Below are positions 16,441-24,185 of a DNA stretch of 47,633 nt, in pieces. The DNA comes from CAJKWP01 sp964554475. GTDB taxonomy: Bacteria; Bacillota; Clostridia; Christensenellales; UBA1242. The notes beneath the pieces were generated by a model. That model was given only the letters and a program-made list of their open reading frames with translations. It was not told the DNA's origin and made no database searches. The translations under genes and the position numbers were made by a program. Where the stretch lies: positions 1 to 47,633 of the forward strand of contig CAZKOT010000004.1 in NCBI GenBank assembly GCA_964554475.1, written 5' to 3'. Each line of letters starts with the position of its first letter. Position 1 is the stretch's first letter.

Positions 16441-17076
16441 TTACTTTGGCAAAAAAACATATTCCCCCTGTCTTAAAACCTGAAAGGGCTTTGTGCATAA
16501 ATTAACTATAGTAGAGGAAGTTGTTTGTGATTTTCCACCATCTAAAAGCAAAGAAATTTTCCCATCAAATTTTTCAATTACTTCTTTTGCAATAGTGGGC
16601 GTTTTCTCGCCGCTTAAATTTGCCGAAGTTGAAACTAAATAATGATTTGAAACTTCACAAAGTAATTTTTGCAAAACTTCATTTTTAGGAAAGCGAATTG
16701 CAATAGTGTCATAAGTTGTTTTTAAGCTTTTTTTTAATTTATCATTTTTAAGTGGTAAAATAAATGAAATTGGATTTGGACAATTGTTTAATAAAATATC
16801 AATAATATTTTTTTCAAGTTTCCCAGTAATCATTTCCAAAATTAAACTTCTTTTTTCATTTTTTAATTCATTTAAAGCAAGCTGACTAATTAACAAAATA
16901 AAAGGCATGTTTGATGGTCGATTTTTTAACTTTAAAATATAATCAACAGCGTTTTCACAAAACGGGTCACATGAAAAACCATAAACAGTGTCTGTTGCAG
17001 TTGCAATCACTTCACCTTTATTAATTAATTCACTTGCCACTTTTGTATTTTGTTTTATAAATTTTAAAATTTTCAA
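16441..17076 (-). CDS. Threonylcarbamoyl-AMP synthase (Sua5/YrdC/TsaC family)
   Basis: 211 aa, a single YrdC domain. It makes threonylcarbamoyl-AMP for the t6A37 modification of ANN-decoding tRNAs. TATDTVYGF (22-30) and LKNRPSNMP (48-56) form the ATP/bicarbonate site, and VSTSANLSGEKTPT near 150-165 is the second family signature. The Sua5 C-terminal domain (about 120 aa) is missing, so this is the short TsaC-like form. The first codon is TTG with a GGTGA-like site very close by, so the exact start is uncertain. It has no operon partner; the other t6A genes are not in the window. Confidence 0.9.
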   Translation of the reverse strand: MKILKFIKQNTKVASELINKGEVIATATDTVYGFSCDPFCENAVDYILKLKNRPSNMPFILLISQLALNELKNEKRSLILEMITGKLEKNIIDILLNNCPNPISFILPLKNDKLKKSLKTTYDTIAIRFPKNEVLQKLLCEVSNHYLVSTSANLSGEKTPTIAKEVIEKFDGKISLLLDGGKSQTTSSTIVNLCTKPFQVLRQGEYVFLPK

Positions 17077-17171
17077 AAAATCACCACTAAAAGTTATTTA
17101 CATCTTTGATTTTTATTGACTGTTGACATAATTTGTGTTTAATTATATAATATTTATTAGGGGGAAATCAA
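17077..17171 (+). promoter_or_regulatory. Perfect consensus sigma-A promoter for the 32-aa peptide
   Basis: TTGACA (17123-17128), exactly 17 bases, TATAAT (17146-17151). The predicted start is near 17158, so the G-run ribosome binding site (17160-17164) lies at the very 5' end of the message. It is the only promoter I found in the window that matches both boxes fully. Confidence 0.88.
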
Positions 17172-17270
17172 ATGAAAGATGATTTGGAAGATGAGCGGAA
17201 AAAAATAAAAACAAAACAAAAATTAGGAAAAAGAATACTTAAATTAAGAAAACAAGGAAAAAATCTTTAA
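17172..17270 (+). CDS. 32-aa highly basic peptide
   Basis: The peptide begins MKDDLEDERKK and continues as a Lys/Arg-rich helix-like stretch with Leu and Ile at regular spacing (LGKRILKLRKQG). It has 14 Lys/Arg against five Asp/Glu, all but one of the acids in the first eight residues. Expression signals are strong: a perfect -35/-10 promoter, AGGGGGAAATCAA before the ATG, and a GC-rich hairpin with T-run after the stop. I do not recognise it. The composition suggests nucleic-acid, ribosome or membrane binding; an acid-headed basic helix can also be a toxin-like or small regulatory peptide. It lies just upstream of rpmB but has its own terminator. Confidence 0.7.
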   Translation: MKDDLEDERKKIKTKQKLGKRILKLRKQGKNL

Positions 17271-17295
17271 TTTTTAGTTTTTGTAATAAAAATAA

Positions 17296-17325
17296 TTTGG
17301 GGTTTCTCCAAATACCCCGTTTTTA
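17296..17325 (+). terminator. Terminator-like hairpin after the 32-aa peptide
   Basis: GGGGT (17299-17303) pairs with ACCCC (17314-17318) and is followed by a short T run; TTTGG/CCAAA is an alternative pairing in the same segment. The stem is only five base pairs. Confidence 0.5.
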
Positions 17326-17438
17326 AAGTTAATCTTTATAAAAATCTTCAAGAAAAATCTTGCTTTTGAAAAAAAATCGTGATAATATTTAATATAAATT
17401 AATTATATTAAAAAACATATATGTAATTGGGGGAAATT

Positions 17439-17618
17439 ATGAGCAGAGTATGTCAGGTATGCGGAAAAAGTGCAATGGCTGGAAAAAAGGTCAGTTTTAG
17501 CAATAAAAAATCAAATAAAAAATGGGGTGTTAACATTCAAGAGACAACCCTTGAAGTAAATGGTGTTAAGAAAAAAGTTAAAGCTTGCACAAAATGTATT
17601 AAATCAAGCAAAAAATAA
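17439..17618 (+). CDS. rpmB: 50S ribosomal protein L28
   Basis: 59 aa, normal for L28 of the large ribosomal subunit. CQVCGK (5-10) and CTKC (near 51-54) form the CxxC..CxxC zinc ribbon of the C-plus form. An upstream TTG at 17427 is in frame, but ATG 17439 has TTGGGGG at proper spacing and gives the conserved MSRVCQVCGK start. It has its own terminator. The order rpmB, spoVM (opposite strand), asp23/yloU, fakA/yloV is the neighbourhood I recall from Bacillus. Confidence 0.93.
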   Translation: MSRVCQVCGKSAMAGKKVSFSNKKSNKKWGVNIQETTLEVNGVKKKVKACTKCIKSSKK

Positions 17619-17649
17619 TAAAATGTAAACAATTATTATAAAAAATTTC

Positions 17650-17678
17650 GCCTCGAAAAAACGAGGCATTTTTATTTT
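17650..17678 (+). terminator. Terminator after rpmB
   Basis: GCCTCG (17650-17655), loop of six A, CGAGGC (17662-17667), then a T-rich tail. Confidence 0.9.
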
Positions 17679-17744
17679 GAATGATATAGTTTTTATAATA
17701 AAGTAAATTGATTTAGATAAGAATCATTAAATCTTGAACTTAAG

Positions 17745-17831
17745 TTATTCAAATTTAATTACATACTTTTTAAACATAAATCTAATAATGCCGGAAAGAT
17801 ATTTTGGAACTTTAATGCAAATAATTTTCAT
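17745..17831 (-). CDS. spoVM: Stage V sporulation protein M (spore coat assembly peptide)
   Basis: 28 aa: MKIICIKVPKYLSG and IIRFMFKK follow the Bacillus subtilis SpoVM pattern MKFYTIKLPKFLGG/IVRAML. By eye Met1, Lys2, Ile6, Lys7, Pro9, Lys10, Leu12, Gly14, Ile15, Arg17 and Met19 coincide, including Pro9, which is known to matter for recognition of the curved forespore membrane. SpoVM is an amphipathic helix that anchors the SpoIVA coat base. AAAAGGAG sits five bases before the ATG. The location between rpmB and the asp23/fakA pair matches the conserved neighbourhood. A CATATAAAT stretch (17871-17863) upstream on the minus strand loosely resembles a sigma-E -10 box. The gene is short enough to be missed by gene callers. 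Confidence 0.85.
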   Translation of the reverse strand: MKIICIKVPKYLSGIIRFMFKKYVIKFE

Positions 17832-18094
17832 AAAAACTCCTTTTAAAAATTATTGACTTTTAATTTATATGAGAATATGTAATTATTTGTGACTTTGAAA
17901 GCATATACTAATAAATTAGGTATCTATTATTTTTTAATTTTTAGTCAAAAAAAATATGAACAATTTCTTAAATTATACTTTTTTGCTTAAATTTCTTAAC
18001 AAAAAAATTACTTGAAAATTTTTTTATTTTAAGGTATTATTGTTGTAACTCTTAATAAGCACGTTATCAAAGTTTTTAAATCGGAGAGATAATC
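17832..18094. other. Intergenic stretch between spoVM and asp23
   Basis: AT-rich. It holds the spoVM ribosome binding site (17837-17844, minus strand) and its presumed promoter, and near 18082 the CGGAGAG site for asp23. Nothing else is recognisable. Confidence 0.4.
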
Positions 18095-18445
18095 TTGACA
18101 ATTGATACTAATAATTATTACGGAAAAATTAGCATAAGTAATGATGCAATCGCAAGCATTGCTGGTTTTGTTGCACTTGATTGTTATGGTATCGTTGACC
18201 TTGTCTCAAAAAATATTAAAGACAGTTTTAATGAATTAATAAAAAAACAACAATATCAAAAAGGTGTTAGAGTAACTTGTTTTGAAAACAGGATTTTTAT
18301 TGATGTTTATTGTCTTTTCAAATACGGTGTTTCAATTACTGCTGTTGCCGAAAGCTTAAAAAAAACAATTAAATACAGCGTTGAAAATTTTACAGGTATG
18401 ATTGTTAACTCGGTTAATGTGCACGTTGTTGGAGTAAGAGTTTAA
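18095..18445 (+). CDS. Asp23/Gls24 (YloU) family protein
   Basis: 116 aa, one Asp23 domain. ISNDAIASIAGFVALDCYGIV is shortened here to its key part: IASIAGFVAL (about 22-31) followed by YGIVDL, with the V-N-V-H-V-V-G-V-R-V ending typical of the family. Members are small envelope-stress or cytosolic proteins. The small form always next to the fatty acid kinase fakA (yloU-yloV pair) is found across Firmicutes, and that is the arrangement here. The start is TTG at 18095 with CGGAGAG upstream. The precise biochemical role is unknown. Confidence 0.88.
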   Translation: MTIDTNNYYGKISISNDAIASIAGFVALDCYGIVDLVSKNIKDSFNELIKKQQYQKGVRVTCFENRIFIDVYCLFKYGVSITAVAESLKKTIKYSVENFTGMIVNSVNVHVVGVRV

Positions 18446-18527
18446 TACACAAATAGAAAAAATAAATAAAAGCAAAGAAAAAACTATCAAACATAAATTA
18501 CATTTAAATGAAGGAATATAAATTACT

Positions 18528-20159
18528 ATGCAAAAGTCATTAAATGGTGCGAATTTTCGCAAAATGGTTATAGCAGGTGCAAGTTTGCTTGAAAAGAACA
18601 AAAAAATTGTTGATTCTTTAAACGTTTTTCCTGTGCCTGATGGAGATACAGGAACAAATATGTTCCTCACATTAAAATCAGCAGTTAATGAAGTTAATAA
18701 TTGCATGGGGAATAACATTAGCAATCTTTGCGAGGCTTACCAAAAGGGTGCTCTTCGCGGAGCACGCGGAAATTCTGGAGTAATTACATCTCAAATAATC
18801 AAAGGAATGTGTCAAATTCTTTCTCAATATGAGGAATTTAACACTGTAATTTTTGCAAAAGCACTTGTAGAAGGATCAAAAATTGCCTATCAAGCGGTTA
18901 CAAAACCCAAAGAGGGAACAATCTTAACTGTTATTCGCGTAATAGGTGAATATGCGACAGATATTTGCAAAAAACAGACAGATTTTGAAGAATTTTTTAA
19001 ATCAATACTTTTACAAGGTGAAGAAATTTTAGCAAAAACCCCCGATATGTTGCCCGTTCTCAAAAAAGCAGGTGTTGTTGATGCAGGTGGAAAAGGTCTT
19101 CTTATTGTTTTAAATGGGTTTTATCGAGCAATTTTGGGCGAAGAAAATTTTGAAGTATCTTTTGAGGAAGCAATAATTCCAACTGAAGAAGAAGTAACAA
19201 ATTTAAATGCTCTTTCTGAAATTGAATTTGCATATTGTACTGAATACATGATTGTTAATCTCTTAAAGAAAACAACCGAGGCAGACATAGATAAACTACG
19301 TGAAAAATTAATGAATATTGGTGATTCAGTTTTATGTATTGGAGACCTTACTCAAGTAAAAGTACATGTTCACACAAATGAACCAAACAAAGCTTTAAGT
19401 TATGCTTTAACATTAGGGGAACTTGATAGTTTAAAAATTGAAAACATGCTTCAACAGAATCGTGAATTAAAAAGAAAAATGGAAACGCAAAAAAAAGACC
19501 TTAAGCTTCATGGGCTAGTTAGTGTGGCACCTGGAAAAGGAATTGCTGATGTTTTTAAAGATTTAACAGTTGATGAGTTTGTTCAGGGTGGACAAACCAT
19601 GAATCCAAGTGCTGCAGACATTGCTCAAGCAGTTGAAAAAGTAAATGCAAAAAACATTTTTGTTTTTCCAAATAATAAGAACATTATCCTTGCGGCAGAA
19701 CAAGCAAAAGGTTTAACAGGCAAAAATCTTGTTGTCATTCCAACAAAAAGTATTCCTGAAGGAATTTCCGCCGCCCTAGCATTTAATCCTGAAGCAACGG
19801 TTGAAGAAAATTATGAGGCAATGAGCATTGCAATTTCAAACGTTAAATCAGGCGCAGTTACTTATGCTGTGCGTGATACTCATGTTGATGGTTTTGATTT
19901 GACAACGGGAGAAATAATCGGTCTTGATGACAAAGCAATTTTGTCAAAAGGAACTTTAGTTTCTCCAACGACTGAACAATTAATTGAAAAAATGATAGAT
20001 GATAGCATTGTAAACATAACTATTTTCTATGGTGAAGATGTTAAAGAAGAAGAAGCAAACAAATTAAGTGAAAAACTTTCAGAAAAATATCCAAATTGCG
20101 AAATTAACATGCTTTATGGTGGACAGCCTGTTTATTTTTACCTAATTTCATTAGAGTAA
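18528..20159 (+). CDS. fakA: Fatty acid kinase catalytic subunit FakA (DAK-phosphatase family, YloV)
   Basis: 543 aa. An N-terminal DhaL/DAK2 ATP-binding domain (about 1-200) carries VPDGDTGTNMF (36-46), RGARGNSGV and DAGGKGLL, all nucleotide- and magnesium-binding segments. The rest is the DegV-like regulatory domain with VSVAPGKGI and GGQTMNPS. In Staphylococcus FakA phosphorylates fatty acids presented by FakB so that they enter phospholipid synthesis. No fakB is in the window. The gene follows asp23 by 82 bases, and GAAGGA lies 12 bases before ATG 18528. Length and domain order are normal. Confidence 0.93.
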   Translation: MQKSLNGANFRKMVIAGASLLEKNKKIVDSLNVFPVPDGDTGTNMFLTLKSAVNEVNNCMGNNISNLCEAYQKGALRGARGNSGVITSQIIKGMCQILSQYEEFNTVIFAKALVEGSKIAYQAVTKPKEGTILTVIRVIGEYATDICKKQTDFEEFFKSILLQGEEILAKTPDMLPVLKKAGVVDAGGKGLLIVLNGFYRAILGEENFEVSFEEAIIPTEEEVTNLNALSEIEFAYCTEYMIVNLLKKTTEADIDKLREKLMNIGDSVLCIGDLTQVKVHVHTNEPNKALSYALTLGELDSLKIENMLQQNRELKRKMETQKKDLKLHGLVSVAPGKGIADVFKDLTVDEFVQGGQTMNPSAADIAQAVEKVNAKNIFVFPNNKNIILAAEQAKGLTGKNLVVIPTKSIPEGISAALAFNPEATVEENYEAMSIAISNVKSGAVTYAVRDTHVDGFDLTTGEIIGLDDKAILSKGTLVSPTTEQLIEKMIDDSIVNITIFYGEDVKEEEANKLSEKLSEKYPNCEINMLYGGQPVYFYLISLE

Positions 20160-20240
20160 TAAAATAAAGACCTTTTTTTGACAAGCAGCAAAGAAATTGT
20201 TTATTTTCTATTTCTTAAAAAAATTGATAAAAAGAAATGA

Positions 20241-22070
20241 TTAATTATCATTTTTTTTATTTAGTTCTTCTAAAATTTTTTCTGCCAACTTTTTTCCTAT
20301 TCCATTTACCTGACAAAGTTCTTCAGAACTTGCATTTTTAATTTTTTCAATTGAACCAAAAAATTTAAACAAATTTTTTTGTTTTTCTTTTCCCAAACCC
20401 TCAATCTTATCAAGCGAACTTTCAAAAATTTTTTTTCCTCGAAGTCCTCGATGAAAAGTTATTGCAAATCTATGTGCTTCATCCCTAAGGTTTTGAAGCA
20501 ATTTTAATTCGGCACTGTTACGTTCAAGCATAACTGGTGTTTTTCCACTTGAAACAAAAACTTCTTCAAACTGTTTTGCAAGCGAAATTATTTCGATTCC
20601 TTCAACGCCGCTTTGAAATAAAATTTCAAGCGTTGAAGACAGTTGCCCTTTTCCACCATCAATAACAATTAATTCAGGTTTTCTGCCAAATGCTTCATCT
20701 TTTAATTTAATATGTTCAAATCGTCTTTTTAAAACTTCCTTTAAACTTTCAAAATCATTTGCTCCCTGTACTGTTTTAATTTTAAACTTACGATAACTTT
20801 TCGGCGAAGGTTCCCCATTTTCAAAAACAACCATTGAAGCAACTGAATTTGTCCCACCTAAATTTGAAATATCATAACACTCTATTCGTTTGGGTAAATT
20901 TTTTAAATTGAGACTGTTTTGTAATCTTTCAAGCGCACCAATTGTTTGGGCATATTTTCGTTTTTCTTTTGAAAGTGAATTTTCAATGTGTATTTTTGCA
21001 TTTTGTAACGCCATTTTTATTAATTTTGCTTTAAAAGAGATTTGTGGAAGGGTTATTGAAACAACTTTTCCGCTTTTTTCTCTTAAAAGAGTTTCAATCT
21101 GTTCTTTGTATATCAGTTTTTCACTTACTAAAATTTCTGAAGGAAGAGCAGTTTTTTCATAATACTGTAAAATAAAAGAAGACAAAATTTCGCTTTTTTC
21201 TTCCGAAGCATCAATAATACTATAACTTTGCACTCCTAAAATTTTCCCACCACGACAAACAATAACACAGATTGAACCAACTAACCCATCACTAATACAA
21301 GCAAAAGCATCTAGTTCTAAAAATTTTGGAAGAGAAGACAAAATTTTTTCATTCATACGTTCAAGCATTTTTAAACGTTCTCGAAAAATCATTGCTTGCT
21401 CAAAATTTTCTTTCTCTGAAAATTTTATCATTTTTTCAGACAAAGTTTTTTTGATTTCAAAATCACTTCCGCTAAGAAATTTAATTGCTCGCTGAACAAT
21501 TTTATGATAATCTTCACTAGAAATTCTGTGTGTGCAAGGGGCAGAGCAAAGACCTAAAGAATAATTTAAACATTCTCTTTTTTGTTTTTTTTCAGTGTTT
21601 AGTTTTAAATTGCATGTTCGTAATGGATATGCTAAATTAATTGTTTTCAAAACCTCACTAGCGCTGATTCCTGAAAAATATGGACCGAAATATTTTACAC
21701 CATCACGATTTAATTTCCTTGTTATTTCGAATTTGGGAAAAGGTTCATTAAGGTTAATTTTAATGTAAGCAAAAGCTTTTCCGTCCTTTAATAAAACATT
21801 GTAATGTGGTTGATGTTTTTTAATTAAATTATTTTCGAGTGCTAGAGCGTCAAGTTCATTTAAGGTTAAAAAATAATCAACATCAAAAACATTTTCAATC
21901 ATTGTTGAAATTTTAAAGTTTTTTTTCCCTTTCAAAAAATATTGTCCTACACGATTTTTTAAATTTTTTGCTTTTCCAACATAAATCACCTGTCCGCTCT
22001 TGTTGCGCATAAGATAAACACCGCTTGTTTTAGGTAAATTTTTTAATTTTTGCTCCAAAAATTCATTCAT
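20241..22070 (-). CDS. uvrC: UvrABC excinuclease subunit C
   Basis: 609 aa. It makes both incisions in nucleotide excision repair. The N-terminal GIY-YIG nuclease reads SGVYLMRNKSGQVIYVGKA; a Cys cluster (RECLNYSLGLC..PC) and the UVR coiled segment follow; the C-terminal RNase H-like nuclease has CYDISNLGGT and VIDGGKGQL; the end is a helix-hairpin-helix pair (IEGLGKEKQKNLFKFF, VNGIGKKLAEKI). The frame is open 14 codons further upstream, but ATG 22070 is six bases after a TATAAT box (TTGCTT-N17-TATAAT, 22105-22077) and begins the conserved domain, so it is preferred. It has no Shine-Dalgarno site. Confidence 0.95.
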   Translation of the reverse strand: MNEFLEQKLKNLPKTSGVYLMRNKSGQVIYVGKAKNLKNRVGQYFLKGKKNFKISTMIENVFDVDYFLTLNELDALALENNLIKKHQPHYNVLLKDGKAFAYIKINLNEPFPKFEITRKLNRDGVKYFGPYFSGISASEVLKTINLAYPLRTCNLKLNTEKKQKRECLNYSLGLCSAPCTHRISSEDYHKIVQRAIKFLSGSDFEIKKTLSEKMIKFSEKENFEQAMIFRERLKMLERMNEKILSSLPKFLELDAFACISDGLVGSICVIVCRGGKILGVQSYSIIDASEEKSEILSSFILQYYEKTALPSEILVSEKLIYKEQIETLLREKSGKVVSITLPQISFKAKLIKMALQNAKIHIENSLSKEKRKYAQTIGALERLQNSLNLKNLPKRIECYDISNLGGTNSVASMVVFENGEPSPKSYRKFKIKTVQGANDFESLKEVLKRRFEHIKLKDEAFGRKPELIVIDGGKGQLSSTLEILFQSGVEGIEIISLAKQFEEVFVSSGKTPVMLERNSAELKLLQNLRDEAHRFAITFHRGLRGKKIFESSLDKIEGLGKEKQKNLFKFFGSIEKIKNASSEELCQVNGIGKKLAEKILEELNKKNDN

Positions 22071-22076
22071 GAAAGT

Positions 22077-22105
22077 ATTATAATCAAGTAGAAAAGAAAA
22101 AGCAA
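22077..22105 (-). promoter_or_regulatory. Promoter abutting the uvrC start codon
   Basis: On the minus strand TTGCTT (22105-22100), 17 bases, TATAAT (22082-22077), then ACTTTC and the ATG. Transcription should begin at or beside the start codon. Confidence 0.65.
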
Positions 22106-22196
22106 TTGACAAAAAAATTAATTATTTATGAAATAAAAAGCTTAAATGAAAATTTTATTAGGTCTAATGATTAAAAAAATTTAATAAATTAATATT

Positions 22197-23630
22197 GTGA
22201 ACAATAAACTTTCTCCCCTAACCAAAACAAGTTATGCTTTGGGAAATTTGGGATATGGTTCAGTTTGTCAAAATATGAACAGCTTTTTAATGTTTTTTGG
22301 CACAAGTGTTCTTGGAATTTCAGGAACGCTTGTTGGTCTATTAACTGCAATTGCTGCACTTTGGGACGGAGTAAGCGACCCGATTGTGGGTTATTTTTGC
22401 GACCACTCACCAAACAAGGGACTTGGAAAACGGCAAAATTATCTTTTTTTTGCAAGCTTTGGAATTGCATTATTTAACATTGTTGTTTGGGTTACTCCTC
22501 AATCGTTTCCAATTTGGGCAAAATTTTTTTGGCTTCTAATTTCTCTTTTATTACTAGAAACATTCTTAACAATGTTTTCAACACCCTATATTGCACACGG
22601 CATAGACATGGCTCCTGATTACAATGAGCAATCTTCTGTTCAGGGTTATAAAACCGTAACATTTATTTTAGGCATGATAGTGCCAAGTGTAATGATGCTT
22701 CTTTTTATGCCGGCGGAAGGTGTTGAACAGGCACAATTTCAGCAAAGCAATTATGTTAACATTGCACTTCTCACCTCATTTATTACTCTTGTTTGTGGAT
22801 TGATTTGTGTTTTTGGAACATATAGAACATCAAGGAAATTAATCTTCAATGAGTTTACAAAAGAACAAAAAAAGAAAGAGTCATTTTTAAAAATAATTCA
22901 TGACTTTTTTTTAGCATTAAAAAAAGCAAATTGTGGTTGTGTGATAATCGGCTATTCAGTTGCATTAATATCATCTGCTTTTTTGATTTCGGTTGGCATG
23001 CATCTTTTTACTTATTCTTATCATTTTTCATCCATACAAATTTCAATTTTAATGCTTATTCTTTTTGCCAGTGCAATAATTTCTCAACCTGCTTGGGTTT
23101 TTCTTGCAAATCGTATTGATAAAAAACCAACGTTAAATTTTTCACTAATTTTGCTTCTTTTTGCAATAGGAATCACGGCAATAAGTTTTATTTTTCGGGA
23201 GTTTTTAGATAACAGTATTCTTTTTGCATTTGTTAGTCTTTGTCTTTTTATTTGTGGTTTTGGAACAGGTGCTCTTTACTCATTACCTATTTCTATGTTT
23301 GCCGATGTTATAACACTTGAGCGAATAAAAACGGGAGAAAATCGTAGTGGAACTTACAGTGGTTTTATGACTCTTGCTTTTAATATTGCAAATTCAGCAA
23401 CACTATTTTTAATAGGTGTTCTTTTGGACATAATTAAATTTGATTCAACTCAACCCGTTCAAGCTTTAAGTGTTCAAAATGGATTAGGGATATTAGTCTT
23501 TTTCGGTTGTTCACTTGCAATTGCGCTTTCATTGTTAATTTTTTCTAAATATTCAATTAAACGTGCTGATATTTTGAAAGCTCAAATGATCGAAAACCAA
23601 CCAAAAAGTTTTAATCAATCTCGAAAATAA
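22197..23630 (+). CDS. GPH-family sugar:cation symporter (MFS)
   Basis: 477 aa with about twelve membrane helices. The N-terminal signature WDGVSDPIVGYFCDHS (the DxxxDPxxG motif of the glycoside-pentoside-hexuronide family) and the C-terminal-half motif MFADVITLERIKTG are as in MelB/XynP-type carriers, which bring in glycosides with sodium or protons. The start is GTG at 22197 with no clear ribosome binding site. It is divergent from uvrC, with about 125 bases between them. The sugar cannot be read from sequence, and no glycosidase is next to it. Confidence 0.85.
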   Translation: MNNKLSPLTKTSYALGNLGYGSVCQNMNSFLMFFGTSVLGISGTLVGLLTAIAALWDGVSDPIVGYFCDHSPNKGLGKRQNYLFFASFGIALFNIVVWVTPQSFPIWAKFFWLLISLLLLETFLTMFSTPYIAHGIDMAPDYNEQSSVQGYKTVTFILGMIVPSVMMLLFMPAEGVEQAQFQQSNYVNIALLTSFITLVCGLICVFGTYRTSRKLIFNEFTKEQKKKESFLKIIHDFFLALKKANCGCVIIGYSVALISSAFLISVGMHLFTYSYHFSSIQISILMLILFASAIISQPAWVFLANRIDKKPTLNFSLILLLFAIGITAISFIFREFLDNSILFAFVSLCLFICGFGTGALYSLPISMFADVITLERIKTGENRSGTYSGFMTLAFNIANSATLFLIGVLLDIIKFDSTQPVQALSVQNGLGILVFFGCSLAIALSLLIFSKYSIKRADILKAQMIENQPKSFNQSRK

Positions 23631-23748
23631 ATCATTTTTTCAAATTTCATTTAACAAAAGAAAACTTAATAATTAGTGAAAATTAACACATTTGTAAGTA
23701 AATTCCTTGAAAATTTCTTAAAAAGAAGCAAAAAAGGCTTATTTTTGT

Positions 23749-23776
23749 TTGAAAACACCTTAAAATAGTCTATAAT
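23749..23776 (+). promoter_or_regulatory. Promoter for hup
   Basis: TTGAAA (23749-23754), 16-base spacer, TATAAT (23771-23776). A small hairpin GGCTT-TC-AAGCC follows in the leader, then AAAAGGAG before the ATG. Confidence 0.75.
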
Positions 23777-23829
23777 TAAGGCATTAAGGGCTTTCAAGCC
23801 TGAAATCAAATAAAAAAGGAGTTTTCAAA

Positions 23830-24111
23830 ATGAACAAAGGAGAATTAATTGACGCATTAGCAACTGCAAGAGGTTGTACAAAGAAAGAAGCAGGGGATTA
23901 TCTTGAAACTTTTATCGATGTTGTCACAAAAACACTTAAGAAAGGTGACAAAATTCAACTTGTAGGTTTTGGGACTTACGAAGTTAAAAACAGAGCAGCA
24001 GGAATTAGAACAAATCCTCAAACAAGAGAGAAAGTAAAAGTTCCAGCAACAAAAGTTCCTGTTTTCAAATTCGGAAAGGCATATAAAGACCTTTTCAACA
24101 ATAAAAAATAA
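23830..24111 (+). CDS. hup: HU-family DNA-binding protein
   Basis: 93 aa, the normal HU length. NKGELIDALA (2-11) begins the dimerisation helices. The DNA-binding arm reads GFGTYEVKNRAAGIRTNPQT with the conserved Arg and the intercalating Pro. KVPATKVPVFKFGKAYKD closes the fold. HU coats and bends chromosomal DNA. Promoter, AAAAGGAG site and downstream terminator are all visible, so it is a single-gene unit. The small number of acidic residues fits HU rather than IHF. Confidence 0.95.
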   Translation: MNKGELIDALATARGCTKKEAGDYLETFIDVVTKTLKKGDKIQLVGFGTYEVKNRAAGIRTNPQTREKVKVPATKVPVFKFGKAYKDLFNNKK

Positions 24112-24128
24112 TTAATTAAAACTCAATA

Positions 24129-24164
24129 AAATAAAGACAACAAAAGTTGTCTTTATTTTTTATT
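24129..24164. terminator. Terminator between hup and glyQS
   Basis: AATAAAGACAAC and GTTGTCTTTATT pair across a loop of four A, followed by T residues; A residues on the other side let it serve both convergent genes. Confidence 0.9.
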
Positions 24165-24185
24165 TTGGGAATAAATTAATGTAAA

